Shown here: positions 34,101 through 49,100 of the stretch, piece by piece
How the letters are laid out: every line of letters starts with the position of its first letter
How positions within the stretch are numbered: the stretch's first letter is position 1
Assembly (NCBI RefSeq): GCF_965363235.1
Contig: NC_134846.1
Coordinates: forward strand, 71,336,724 to 71,400,723
Direction: 5' to 3'
Source: Mytilus galloprovincialis
Taxonomy: Eukaryota; Mollusca; Bivalvia; Mytilida; Mytilidae
Length of the DNA stretch: 64,000 nucleotides
Position numbers and translations under genes: made by a program
Notes under the pieces: model-generated
The model's input: the letters and a program-made list of their open reading frames with translations, nothing else
Told to the model about the DNA's origin: nothing
Database searches by the model: none

Positions 34101-37100
34101 TTTATATTGGCAAATTTCCAATGAAGTTATTTACATAAAGTTATTGGCAAATAAAAATAGAAAATGACATCATAGTCATGTCTGGCAAATGTCCAACATA
34201 CATTATCTAAAAACATTTTAGATAAGATAAGGAAAAAAAGCTTCATCAGCAACATTTTATATTGGCAAATTTCCAATGAAGTTATTTACATAAAGTTATT
34301 GGCAAATAAAAATAGAAAATGACATCATAGTCATGTCTGGTAAATTTCCAACATATATTATCAACTACTATTCTATACAAAGAAAGATAACTCCAATTGA
34401 AAATTAATTGCTATTGCACAATATTGTGCAATTAGATATTTCTTGCTATTGTGCAATACTGTGCAATTGAAAATTTCTTGCTATTGCACAATACTTGATA
34501 TGGAATCCTGATTTGGACCAACTTGAAAACTGGGCCCATAATCAAAAATCAAAGTACATATTTAGATAAAGCATATCAAATAAGCCCAAGAATTTAATTT
34601 TTGTTAAAATCAAACTTAGTTTAATTTTGGACCCTTTGGACGTTAATGTAAACCAATTTGAAAACGGGACCAAAAATTAAGAATCTACATACACAGTTAG
34701 ATTTGGCATATCAAAGAACCCCAATTATTCAATTTTTGATGAAATCAAACAAAGTTTAATTTTGGACCCAGATTTGGACCAACTTGAAAACTGGGCCAAT
34801 AATAAAAAATCTAAGTACATTTTTAGATTCAGCATATCAAAGAACCCCAAGGATTCAATTTTTGTTAAAATCAAACTAAGTTTAATTTTGGACCCTTTGG
34901 ACCTTAATGTAGACCAATTTGAAAACGGGACCAAAAATTAAGAATCTACATACACAGTTAGATTCGGCATATCAAAGAACCCCAATTATTCAATTTTTGA
35001 TAAAATCAAACAAAGTTTAAATCTGGACCCTTTGGGCCCTTTATTCCTAAACTGTTGGGACCAAAACTCCCAAAATCAATACCAACCTTTCTTTTATGGT
35101 CATAAACCTTGTGTTTAAATTTCATAGATTTCTATTTACTTATACTAAAGTTATGGTGCGAGAACCAAAAAAAAATGCTTATTTGGGTCCCTTTTTGGCC
35201 CCTTATTCCTAAACTGTTGGGACCTAAACTCCCAAAATCAAACCCAACCTTCCTTTTGTGGTCATAAACATTGTGTTTAAATGTCATTGATTTCTATTTA
35301 CTTAAACTAAAGTTATTGTGCGAAAACCAAGAATAATGCTTATTTGGGCCCTTTTTTGGCCCCTAATTCCTAAACTGTTGGAACCAAAACTCCCAAAATC
35401 AATCCCAACCTTTCTTTTGTGGTCATAAACCTTATGTCAAAATTTCATAGAGATTTCTATTTACTTAAACTAAAGTTATAGTGCGAAAACCAAGAAAATG
35501 CTTATTTGGGCCCTTTTTGGCCCCTAATTCCTAAAATGTTGGGACTAAAACTCCCAAAATCAATCCCAACCTTCCTTTTGTGGTCATTAACCTTGTGTTA
35601 AAATTTCATAGATTTCTATTCACTTTTACTAAAGTTAGAGTGCGAAAACTAAAAGTATTCGGACGACGACGACGACGACGACGACGCCAACGTGATAGCA
35701 ATATACGACGAAAAATTTTTCAAATTTTGCGGTCGTATAAAAATTATAACAGCAGGTGCAGAAAGTATGTCCCTTAGAAGAATCTGTGCAAGAATACTGT
35801 CAAGTTGTTTTCAATGAGCATGAATCATCTAAAACATTTATTTACAAGTGTCAAAGTCCGTGTTTTGGTATTGGTAAACCCTAAAATCATTGAAATTAGA
35901 ATTAAATAGCAAGTACACATTTCATTGTCCTGTAGAAGACTCAGTGCAAGTTTGGTTGAATTCTGAAAAGCTGTTGTCAAGGAGATTAACAAAGAGTGAT
36001 ATGGATTATAGACAACACCTACAACAATGCAGACTACAGACTACAGACTACAAAGCAAGCAGACCAAGCAGTCGACAGTCTAGACAGATACCTAGAAGTG
36101 ATCCTTAAATGTTGCCACAAGCCACCATTAAAATTTCTCTCTGTATCATCTCATCACTAAATATATAAGTGCTTTTTTTTATGAAAATAGTGGAGTATAA
36201 AAGTAAAAAAAAAAAATGGAAGTTGACCTGTATTTTTTAGTCATAACATTCCTGTAAATTTTAACCTCTTTGGTTCAGTGGTTCTCTTTGTATAATCCAG
36301 AAACCACATAATAAACCATATTTTCCGAAAGTTATAAAGGAACCATTCAGAATCAATAACAGTGAAATCAATGTAAATCATTCAAAATATTTTATTCATG
36401 TTTGAACATTTTTTTGTCTAGTGGATTTTTTTAATTGTTGAAATTTACTTCGAAATAAAGGGATCGTTTTATATCTGTACGTACCCCCATTCAAAGAGAA
36501 TAATGTCATCAGCAAGTTATAACCTTGCAAACCAAACCAACTAGTGAACTACCCAATATAAAAAAACCAAGGACATAAAAAAGGTCAAGAACTAAAGATC
36601 AATTATTTTTAGTATTTTTAGCTTAGCTATCAGTGTATGTATCATGGCTACCTTTTATTATATTGTCAGTAAACAATATGAACTAGATTGTACTTATGTT
36701 TTGTCAACAAAAAACTCATGACTGCAAAAAAAATATACTTGAATAAATAGAATTACAAAGAAGTTAAATTTAAATACATGTATATATTTCTAATATTTTG
36801 TTTGTAATTAGATAAAATAGAACTAGTCCTTTATATAAATGTAATGAGAGAAGATTTACTGGTATGTCAATGAGACAGCAAATTAAATAACAAAAATAAC
36901 CAAAGACATCTAAAGGGTAACATACACTTCAAAACAATAAATGAGAGTCCTTATACAATTTGTCAAAGTCTAGATTATCCAGACATTACATTGTACAGAC
37001 TTTATAAAGTTTTGAATAGATTTAATGATTTCCTGTGTACTTCATAATGTGGCACATACAACAAGTCTCTTTTGATGTGCAGAAATATAAACCCATCTCA

Positions 37101-40100
37101 AATTGTTCTCTTAAAGCAGAGCAATTCAATTTCAATTTTTTATCAAAAACTATATAAATAGTAATGTAGTATTTATATTCTCTAAGTCAGGTTTTCATAC
37201 AAATGACCTCTAAGATTAACTGGTTTATAGAAATTTTCCCTATCAAACAATTAGACCATTGCTAGTTGGTGCATCTGTATGGCTGTGTGGGAAGTAAAAA
37301 AAATAGCAGCCACTTCCTGTTGGAATGGGGACCTTAGAAGCCTATGCCCCATGTTGGGTTAATGCCACAAATGCTGCACATTCAAGAAAGTACCCTTGGA
37401 GCAACTCTTTGAAGGTTCTGTTTGTGACCTGTTACTGCCCTTATCGAACATACCTCACTTATTTATCAGTCACAGTCCACCCCTTTACCACAGTTGACAC
37501 CTACCTTGAAGGACCAACCTATTGTGTTTATTTTGTATTTGGTCTCTTCCTGAATATGCTTGAAAAATCCCTATTGCACTTAAATATTTACAAAATCTTC
37601 TCATAAAAATACTTCTTTACAAGTTTTTCAGGAAAACATCTTGATTCTCTTCAGTTTTTACATCTATAAATAAACTGATTATATATTGAAGTATATCCCT
37701 TCTTGTCTACAATGAAAGATTTCAAATAAAGCTTGTGAATCCTCGCTTCTCATTTGAGCTGTCTGATTATATATAATTTATTTGCCTCCTGTTGGAGAGT
37801 ATGAAACAAAGCAAAGACAATTACAATTAATCATATACAAACAACCCGAGTTATGATTTACACAGAGACAGTCAATAAAGACGAGATCACGACGAAAAGT
37901 TCAATTATTTACATATGTTCATTACAGTTTGAAGATAGTTTATGTACTTCTAGCAGCAGTTGCGGTTCTGTAACAATTTACAAGAATTGTAGATAAAGTT
38001 CACACACGTGAAGTTAAACTGTTCACGTTCTTTATTCTGTAGATCAAAATCGGTGTCACAGGCAAGAATACAATTAAGCAATTTATTGACAGTCATATTT
38101 CCTAAGTGAACACTAAATGTAATCGGGTTTATGTCTATAACACTCCTCCAAAATTGATCTCGAGCATTAACTGTATAGTCACATGATAGTATCGCATGAG
38201 TACAAGGATCATCAAAAAGTTTACCACATTTATCGCACAGTATTCTGTTGTTTTGTAAGTTCTCGCGTATAAGACAGCACGTTGATGTTACAAAATGGGC
38301 CTGTCTGCGCATCAGTGGGTGACGTAGTGCAAAAGCTTGTGAATCCTCGCTTCTCATTTGAGCTGTCTGAGATAAAATCAAGTATTCACATTCAACTGCT
38401 TTTATTTTTTTTGTATAAGATTTTTCCTCATTTTTATACTTTTTTAAACATGTGTAACATACAATGGAGTTTTGAAATTTTTCCATATTTGGTGTGAAAA
38501 TGCAAAATCTTTTCCTATAATTATATTGTTCTCTATCAAGTGCTGGTTTTGAACTGAAATTTTGGGTCATTGCACAGTAAGTCCTAATGATTGCTTCAAA
38601 CAGCAGAATATATTTTGTTGCATTTTAAACAAGAGGCTGTCAGAATTACAGCAAACAGGATTTTCCTGCTTGATATTAATATTTACAAATTATGACCCCC
38701 AAACAGGATCCGGTAAAACAAATAAATTTGTAGGGTTCAGAAATAGAAATGTCAAGTTTCACAAAAGTCTTTTTGCTACTCAAAGGTCTACAACTCAACA
38801 GCGATATATTGTAAGCTAAAATTGTGAAAATCTAACTTGACCGTCATTTGGTCACAGGAAACAACATATCTAACTTTGAAAAGATTTTTGTAAAATTGTT
38901 TTCATGTTATTGCACAGACAGCTGTCTAATTATCACAAATAGGAAGCAGCTCCTGTTTTAACGCCAGTGTTTTATTACAACAAAATTCATATATGGTCAT
39001 GTGGCAAAAGTTTACCTTAAATACAGTTGAAAAGGAAGCTATCAATTTCTTCATTTAATAGAAAAAGTAAATACTAAATGGCTGCACAGCTAGTACAATC
39101 AATAAATTTTGTACTTTGGAAAACAAATATGGATTTCTGATTTTTTCTCGCACTTTGAGTACCATCTTTGGGTGAAACACAAAATGTAGATAAAATGTAA
39201 ACAATAATTGGACTTTTGTAATCTGATCATTTTTATATAACTGTTTTTCCTAAATATCAACTATATCTATTTCAATTCAAAAAGAATTTTGCAAACTTTG
39301 ATAAGATTCTATTTATATATATTCTTTTTTTAAACTGCAATCTAGTTCATCAATTCAGTCCAAAAATACAAATACGTAAGATTTAGTGTAGAATAATGAA
39401 AAGATTCATTCAGACTATGCATTAGTCAACTGTTATGAGGTCATGTTACAATTACATAAGTACTTAACAAAGGCAAATCTTTTCTATATATAGAACAATG
39501 TGGGTGTTCAGACATATTTATTTGTTTTTATAAATAAATCGGAAATTTGACTAGTAAAAATAACTAGAAGGGAATTTACTAACACATGGCGCACAATAAC
39601 AAATATAATTCTATATTTATAGACTATGCTTTCTCCCAGTTTAATTATAGATGAACTATAAAAAGATGTTCCAGTTTCCTGAAAATAAGTCAAGTAAGTC
39701 GATATTTGATGCAAGTGTTGGTACTTTTAACCATATTTTTAGTATCAGGAAATTTATTCTGGTATAATATATGTACATAAATATTTAGCACTTGAAAATC
39801 TTCAGCTGTGTGAAATGATTTGTATGCTAAGAACACAGTTCTTAGAATATCAAAAGACTTCCTTATTCTTATTCCTATTGACTGACTGATCTGGTTTACT
39901 ATGATTATTTCTCTTCATAGAGCTATAGTTGATTGTTATTCTGTCCCTGCATTATGAAAACCTTCTTTACAAATTAGTTTTCAGCTGAAGCCACAATTTA
40001 ACCTCGTAAAAAATCAACAAGTTAGTAGCTACAGAAGCTCAACTGCACTGACATAAAATTTCATTTCTGTTATGATTTGGCTACATTTGAAATTATAAAT

Positions 40101-43100
40101 TTTAATATTTAAGTTTCCGTTTATGCCAGTAATAAAGTTAAGACAAACATAATAATAATTGGGGATGTATCCATGGGACACAGATGATGCCCTGAACAAT
40201 GTCACAAAGAGACATTAATCAAGAACAGTAAAAGTGATGCTACCCAAAATTGTACTTGGTCTTAGTTTTGTGGTAATAAGCATTGTGTTTTAGTTTCATT
40301 ACATTTGATTTGGTTGTTAAAAACTTGATTTAAGAGAATGGAATGCATTTTGAGACATACAGATGCATGGACAAACAGACAAGGTAAACCTTAATGCCTT
40401 CTCTGATACGACGTGATCGTAAAAATAGATGTATTTAGCCGAACAGTTTGATCTTTTTACTTGTTTCAAGCTCTTGGACACATACCATGATCCCATTCTT
40501 AATTTTATTAACAGATAATTTTTTATATCATAACAATAATAATGATTGAAAAGCCTAAATATTTAAAGCCATTGAAAGACACTGAAATAGGGTGTATCTA
40601 TAAATTTGTTTTATAAGATAGCCATTATATTGATTCAAATTTGTGATAAGATGATGCAATATCAATCTACAACCAACTAAAAAAAAACTAACACTTGTTA
40701 ATGAGTAAACTGATGTAGATTTTATTGGACTTGGGAAATAATCTGTATGCACAATGTTTTCTTCTGTGAGCAATTGATATACAGACGGACAGAGTGCAAA
40801 TGGTGCAAAATGAATAATATGTTCATCAATACCAAAAAAACAAAATGTTTGGTTACTGGAACAAGTCAGAAGTTATCAACCCAATCTTTTCAACCAAATT
40901 TAGTAATAAATTCAGAAACACTACAAAATTCATCATGTGAGAAATTATTAGGTGTTAAAATTGACAGCACACTTAGCTGGAAAAATCAAATTGATCAAAT
41001 TTGTGCTAGCATTTCATCAAGAATATACCTTCTTTCTAAACTAAAGAAATTTTTAGATATTAATGCTAGGAAAATATATTATAATGGGTATATTCTTCCT
41101 CTCATCGATTACTGCTGTATAGTTTGGGGAGTATGTAAAAATGAAGGGATAGTAAGAATATTAAAACTTCAAAAAAGAGCAGCAAGATTAATTCTTGATG
41201 CAGACCCATTATCCCCCATCAGCCCCTTTATTTAAACAACTTGGATTTATGACAGTAGAAAACATAATCAAATACCACAAATATTTATTGCTTTTTAAAT
41301 GTATGCGAAAAGAAGCACCACTGTACCTATTTCAAAAGTTTCAAACTTATATCTGTTAATAATCCTTATGCTTTAAGGGGTGTTACTCATGGTAATTTGA
41401 TAGTTCCAAAGCCAAAAACTGAACTGTTTAAAAAATCTTTTGCTTATTCTGGGTCAGTTTTATGGAACAGACTATCATAGGAAATGCGTAAAGTGCAAAA
41501 CACTTATTCTTTTAAACAAATTATAAAACAATACTTGAGACCGTCCCAATATTCAGTCTGAAATGATTGCAACTATTAATCTTTTTTTTTTAGAATGTAT
41601 AATTTTTATTTGTGTATTATATATATTTACTACATGCAATCTGTTATGCTATTGATTCTGTTTCCCTTGACATGCAGTAATTATGATATAGATTAAAAAG
41701 ATAAACAATCACAAAAAGGTATCAAAATTGTTAAGCAAATGGAAAACAAAGAAAATACTTTAAAACTAATATTTTAAATTTAATGCTTAGACATATATTC
41801 TAAATTTAATGCTAACAGTATCACTACAAAGAATAAAAGGCTACAATGTGCATTTTATAAAATAATTAAATCTTGCTAAAGGTCTATTTATATATATTTT
41901 TTAAATGTTTAGGTTATGACATTGATTACTGAAGAATTTCGCCTACGTGCCATTGTTCAAACACTTGGCCATTAGCCAACACAGGGGGTTTAATCTATAA
42001 TTTCTGTATATTATCAGTAGATCACATCAATAGGCTTGTACTTATGTTTTGTCAACATACTGTTCATGAGAATGTCAAAAAAACTGTTTACTTGCATGAA
42101 TAGTCTTTTCAATGTCAAGCAGTTTGATCTCGATCAGACTATATTAAAAATGAATCAAATTGCTTGTTATTCAGCTAAGAATAAATAGATCTTGTAATAT
42201 TTGATTTAACTTTTCTACCAAAAAAAACCTACAGGTATTGTAGAAAGAATTATTGAAACCTCCACAAAAAAAAACCTATTAAAAAGAGTAAAATATATTC
42301 AACAACAGTAAAATTTAGTTTGAAGCTGTCTAAATGGTGTTTCAACAGTCAACTGTTGTCATTTTAAAGTTTAAAATCGAATGACCTACAATCACTTTCC
42401 TTATAACTGAATTTTTTAGTATGTTTTGTTACTCCATTGTGGCGAATAAGATATTATCCCAAGAACTCTGCTCATAGGTAGGTTAATTTTGAGTTTTCAA
42501 AGTAATACATTGACCTACAATATTTTACTACATCATTGACTCTATGTACAAGTCAGAGCAAATGACCTTTTATTGTGACACACTGTCCCTACTTGTGCTT
42601 CATAATTATGTCCACAGGTTGACATTCAGTTTCTTAAGGTAAAAGTGACCAAGTGCTGGAGGAATTTCAATCTCTGAATAATTTCTTAACCACTGAATGC
42701 AAACCTTATTTTTAAAAGGTAATGAATGCCTTAATTTGTAGATTTCAATGTTCCTAGACTTTTCACCTAAAAAAAATAACTGAACCACTGGTTTATTTTA
42801 AGGAAAAACAAACAAAGTGTTACAAATTACACATATGAAGGACTTTTCTTTTAAGATTTATCCGATTTTGAAATGATATGATCCAATAATCATTTTAATA
42901 GGGTTCACATTTTTTAAAGTAAATAACCGTTATCAAATTATAATGTTCTTACCATCAAACAGAAAAACCATGCATTTTTATGGTTTAAACTAGAGCATCA
43001 TGTTTTTATATAAAATCAACAAAAATGGACACATTGTCCTGCTTAGAATACCTAAATTGGCAACTCAAAGTATAAGCAAACAAAAAGTTTGACAGATCAG

Positions 43101-46100
43101 AAAAGATTAAACAGGATCTCATCATATGTTTCCTGTGCAGACTATTTTCCTTCATTATAGACATATGGTTTCCTATTTGGATAAAATTAAATTCATTTCT
43201 TCCAGCTTATGTGACTGTCTTTAACTACAAACTTTTATATCAACACAAATTGTTTCTCATAGCAAAAGTTGATTAACAGAGAGACTCTGAAAAAGTTTTT
43301 TCCCCTGACATCTTCACTAGGAAATTTTTAGACATGCAACAAAATATATTTGATCACAATAAGAGAGACAACTCTTGTTTTAATATCTTATGTCAGACAA
43401 GGTCATAATCTTTTCAGACATGTAAAAGATAACAATTATTTAATTCCATAAAAAGGTGATATTCAGACAAAAAAACAACAATATATAAAACCAACTATCT
43501 ATCCAAGTCACAATTTGTTTAAGTAAACCATAAGTTTGATAAACGAAATGTAACTGTACCAGGATATTGTTTTATGATTTTTTCCTGAAAATTTTTTAAT
43601 CATAACATCTGAAGAATTTATTAAAATACTGAACACAATCTACCTTAGGTAGGTCCATACATGTCAACCTCTGACAATGGGAAATCATGTCATGACATGA
43701 CATGATATGTCAAAAAGCGTGTGAAAACGCGTGACGTAGATGCGGACTTGTTAATATGAATGTGGTAATGTTGTGAATATAAAAAACAATATATATTCTA
43801 CTGTGAACTTTTATTGTATTAAACACTGGTCTGTTATGTTGCTTTTAAAGCACCCCCTCTAGGCACATATTCAAACAACTGCCAGTTTCAAGTTTAGTAA
43901 GTTGCATTTATTTGATAACAGCACACAATACAAATGTAACATAGTCAAGTTCTGATCAGAATTCAGTGTCAATTTCTTTATAATTGAAAAGGCTCTCCCA
44001 CAGTAGGAATTGATATTTGACTGAATTAGCTTCATCAAGATTTGAAAGAATGTCATAATGTTTGGGTTTTTTTGGCAATGTAAAATGTCATCTATTATCT
44101 CTGCCATTGCTCCCACTGCTATTGCCTGGTTAAAACTGAGTAGTTCATCAGAAGAAAGCTGGTACTATGAGAGCTGATCCAACAGTTCTGTGATATTTTT
44201 ATCCCCATGGCCAGTAGAAATATGTTGCCGTGTTGGCTAGATTTGAAACTGAAATTGAAAAAGAAAAATGTTTTATAAATTTGATTTCCATTAGATAAAC
44301 ATGTTAAATGCTTATTCAAATAGCTACATTGTATTTCTCCTCTCACATGTATTGTTTTTTATCATTGCAACATAGAATGCACAAATTATGCGTTACTCAG
44401 TTACTTGTCACTTGATCATTTAAACTCGAACTCAAAAATATAATTTATAAATCTTGAATCTTGCCGTACACATCGTTTTGGCTTAACAATCGGCACTTTA
44501 GACGACGGTATAGGCCCTGAAAGTGACCTCTTTCTGTGCACATTTCCCCTATAAAGTGAATTTGAAAGAGAGTCACAAAATCGTTAAAACTAATCACAAA
44601 CTACTTACCTTTTACTGTTTGTCATAAAGAAAAGTAAACAATGTGGCAGCCAAACAATTACTTCGAATTTTTCGGTATTTATCGCCGAATAAGGAAAAAA
44701 CCCGAGAATAGCGTTATCACTAACGACCAAAAAATGAAAAGAACGAAAAAGCGTGTAATTGCGTGTAAAGTGGTGAAAAGCGTGTACATGCCATGTGAAA
44801 AAATCCTCGCGTGTAAACCGTTGAAAAAGCGTGTATTACACGCGAATATCATGTCACTTGACATGTATGGGTAGGTCATCATTATAAAATGGTTATTTTT
44901 CTACTCTCAGAAAATAAACTGTAAGGAACAAGAAGCCACAAAGTGTAATTAATGGATACAAAAATTGTAGCCTAAATAATCAAGGCTGGAACATCGACAA
45001 GAAATCTTATTAACACAAACTTTAAAAAACGATATTAATATCAAATTGCCTGTGAGCACTGACAGGTAAATATTGCATTCATTTGCAGTGGTAACTTAAA
45101 ATTAAACATAGCATTGGAATGACTACTAATTGAAGGTATATTCAACAACAATTATGTATGAAGATAGATAACCCCTATTTGAAATATATCATTGATATTT
45201 TATGAATAGATGTATGCACAATTTATGTAATTTTCTAGACATACACATTATTTTGTAAATTGAATATCTAACTAAATTTCATTGATCATTTCTTGAATTT
45301 ATTATTGGTACTATGAATAGAATGTTGTGTTTAAAGCACACTATCAAAGTAGTAAAACCAGATGCTCCGCAGGGCGCAGCTTTATACGACCGCAGAGGTC
45401 GAACCCTGAACAGTTGGGGCAAGTATGGACACAACATTTAAGCTTGATACAGCTCTGAATTTGGATTGTGATTAAATAGTTGACACAACATAGGTTTCTG
45501 ACACAGAATGAATGTGGTCTTAGAACTTCAACTTGAAAACTTAAAAATTTTAAATTGGACATTTACCTATTATGGTCCAATATCCAAAATCTAAATACAT
45601 GGTAAGATTCAGCATATCATAGAACCCCAAGAATTCAATTTTTGATGAAATCAAATAATGTTTAATTTTAGACCCTTTAGACCTCAATGTGAACCAATTT
45701 GATAACTGGGCCCAAATATTAAAAATCTAAATACATGGTTAGATTCAGCATATTGAAGAACCCCATATATTGTATTTTTGTTGAAATCAAACAAAGTTTA
45801 ATTTTGGACCCCGATTTGGACCAACTTGAAAACTGGGCCCATAATCAAAAATCTAAGTACATGTTTAGATTCAGCATACCAAAGAAGCGCAAGAATTCAA
45901 TTTTTGTTAAAATCAAACTAAGTTTAATTTTGGACCCTTTGGACCTTAATGTAGAACAATTTGTAAACAGGACCAAAAATTAAGAATCTAAATACATGGT
46001 TAGATTTGGCATATCAAAGAACCCCAATAATTCATTTTTTGATGAAATCAAACAAAGTTTAATTTTGGACCCTTTTGGCTCCTAATTCCTAAACTGTTGG

Positions 46101-49100
46101 GACCAAAACTCCCAAAATCAATGCCAACCTTTCTTTTGTGGTCATAAACCTTGTGTTAAAATTTCATAGATTTCTATTTACTTATACTAAAGTTATTGTA
46201 CAAAAACCAAGAAAAATGCTTATTTGGGACCTTTTTTTGGCCCCTAAATCCTAAACTGTTGGGACCAAAACTACTAAAATCAATCCCAACCTTCCTTTTG
46301 TGGTCATAAACCTTATGTTAAAAATTCATAGATTTCTGTTTACTTATACTAAAGTTATTGTGCGAAAACCAAGAAAAATGCTGTGCCGGAATTCTCACTA
46401 CATTGAAGACCCATTGGTGGCCTTTGGCTGTTGTCTGCTCTATGGTCGGGTTGTTGTCGCTATGACACATTCCCCATTTCCTTTCTCAATTTTATTATTT
46501 TTGGCCCTTTTTGGCCCCTTATTCCTAAACTGTTGGGACCAACACTCCCAAAATCAATCCCAAACTTCCTTTAATGGTCATAAACCTTGTGTTTAAATTT
46601 CATAGATTTCTATTCACTTATACTAAAGTTATAGTGCAAAAACCAAATGTCTTCAGACGACGACGCCAACGTCATCCCAATATACGATCAAAAAATTTTC
46701 AATTTTTGAGGTCGTATAAAAATCTGAGAAATTGACAATTATCATGTAGGCCACATAAGGGTTTGATTGCTCCAATAATTTTTATCCAATTCATCAAGCT
46801 CTATAGAAATGCAATTTTCAAAGAGACATCACTTCCATTAAAATTTTCTATAAACCTTTCACAGATTTTCAATTTTTTTCAATTGGTACTACTTTAATAA
46901 TTGTATCCATACAATGTGAATCGAAATCTCTCCTTATCCAGCTGACAATTGACCAAGTATCAAGGAAAATATGAAAAAAGATCTCAAAACTTATACACAA
47001 AATAACACAATAATATGTATACATTGCTGAATTTACAATAAGCAACTGGAATATATATCAACAGAAGTTCTAAAGATGGCTTTATTTAAGAAAGCTTTGT
47101 TTTCTGAAGAACAACAATGGCAGAATGTAAAGAAAGGCCATAAGACAGTAAAACTGTACGCTTCATTTTATATTTCTAGAAAGTAGAACATCAATTTATT
47201 GTTTATAGAATTTTGGTGTTAGATATAAATGCTATATGGGAAGTCAAGAAACAAGAATGTGTCCATAGTACATGGATGCCCCACTCGCACTATCATTTTC
47301 TATGTTCAGTAGACTATGAAATTGGGTCAAAACTCTAATTTGGCACTAAAATTAAAAAGATCATTTCATAGGGAACATGTGAACTAAGTTTCAAGTTGAT
47401 TGGACTTCAACTTCATCAAAAACTACTTTGACCAAAAACTTTAACCTGAAGCGGGACAGACAGACAAACGAATGCTGACCAGAAAACATAATGCCCCTCT
47501 ACTAACTTAGATGGGGCATAAAAAAGCTAGGTCACAAACAAATTTCCTTCTCTTAAATTGTCTCTTGAATGATTTCTTCCAACACAGATGACCCTAATAT
47601 GTATTGTATGAGTTTATTTATAGAAATGTAAATAAATATAATGGGATGTCACATGGTGGACAAGCATCAAAGAAATTTTCTGTAAAATGACATCCTGGGA
47701 CCATTACACCAACATGAAGTAAGAAATGTTGTTTTTTAATTGATGGAAATGTTGACCAAAAACTGTTGATTCATATATGTTCTTGGGATACCAATATTTC
47801 AGGATTTCATGGGTAGAGGAAAAATAATTACATGTATGAGTCAAAAAAATAAAAACCCTTAAAGTCCCATTATATTCTCCAACCATGAAAAATACAACAA
47901 ATCCACAATAATCATACTCCTTTCTCCTTGATCTACAACATTGTATACAAACAAAAGTGATGTACTAACCTCTTTTGAAGATAATAATGATCTTGGTACA
48001 ATTTTTGTGCTTCCTGATATAACAGCCAGAGCTGCAGCAACAGCATCTACTGCCCCTCTCTCTTCCACCAAGGCTTGTGCTGACTCTCTGAAGTACTGTA
48101 ATGTTTCATCTTCAACTAGTTCTAATGATCTGTAATTAACAATATTAATCTACTATAGCATGGACAGTGGCGATTTGCATTCATAAGTTTTTGATACCTT
48201 ATACATTTCACAAAATTCTTAAAACTATAACCACCGTAAACTTATAAATTTGAGTGTCTGCCATCCCTTGTTTTTTTAAATCTGAATCAGTATCGAAAAA
48301 TTAAATTTGATGACATTTGGCCTTATTTCAATTTATTTGGTACAGTGGTATTAGTTAAAAAGTCTTTTATTATAATGTTCAAAGAACAACCAAGTGATAA
48401 GAAAAGATCACCATAGTACCTTGAGTCAATAGTGAATATAAGATTACCTTGCTGCATCAGCTGCTGAGGCTTTTATAATGTCTCCTGTTGTTGGTCCTCC
48501 TATCTTCTTAAACTTTATATTCTGTAAAGCATCAACAAAACATTTAAGGTACAGGATAACATGCTTATCAGATTTTGTCAAACATCTTGTATGAGAGTTC
48601 ATCTTTAACAAGAACATGTCATTTTGAATCCGTTGTATGTCTAATAAATACTAAAGAAATTAAATCTACATATTATGATAGGTAAAATTTAATAAGATCA
48701 GAGTTTGAATGTCACCCACACTGCACATATTTTATCTATCCGAGATAAATTCCCTTAGTTATTAATATTTCCAAGGGGCATTAATCGTTAAATATATTTG
48801 ATCAGGACTTATTTTCAAAAGAGCAAAGACATTGGTGATATAAACTTATAATATAAATTTCATAAAAATCTGTCAAGAATTTTTCCCATGAGAACTCTAA
48901 CAATGCAATTTTCAATATAAATAATGTTTCCATTTGAACATGACTCTTTTAAAATAGTTGATCATCACTGATTTTTAAAATCCATATCTTATTTTTGACT
49001 TGAATCACATTTTTTATAACAATATATTTTGTGCATATGCAACATTAAGCTTTTATTAATTTACTGTAAATGCATGTAAGTTTAAAAGTCCAATAACGCC

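Larger units (their letters stand above)
33482..35744 (+). mobile_element. Helentron/HINE-like tandem-core element, family 3 (copy B)
   Basis: The left end has GCTCCGCAGGGCGCAG and TATACGACCGC, then CAGTTGGGGCAAGTATGG. Type-1 cores (TTAATTTTGGACCC with GACCAACTTGAAAAC) come next, followed by four ~160-bp type-2 cores (CCTAAACTGTTGGGACC). A GAC microsatellite precedes the right end, which contains GCGGTCGTATA. Left TATACGACCGC and right GCGGTCGTATA are exact reverse complements. Open frames at 33361-33662 and 35580-35777 (the latter reads GAC repeats as polyarginine) are spurious. Confidence 0.7.

Noticed and set aside
35580-35777. Frame encoding a run of arginines
   Set aside because: It reads the GAC microsatellite of a family 3 element in one frame.
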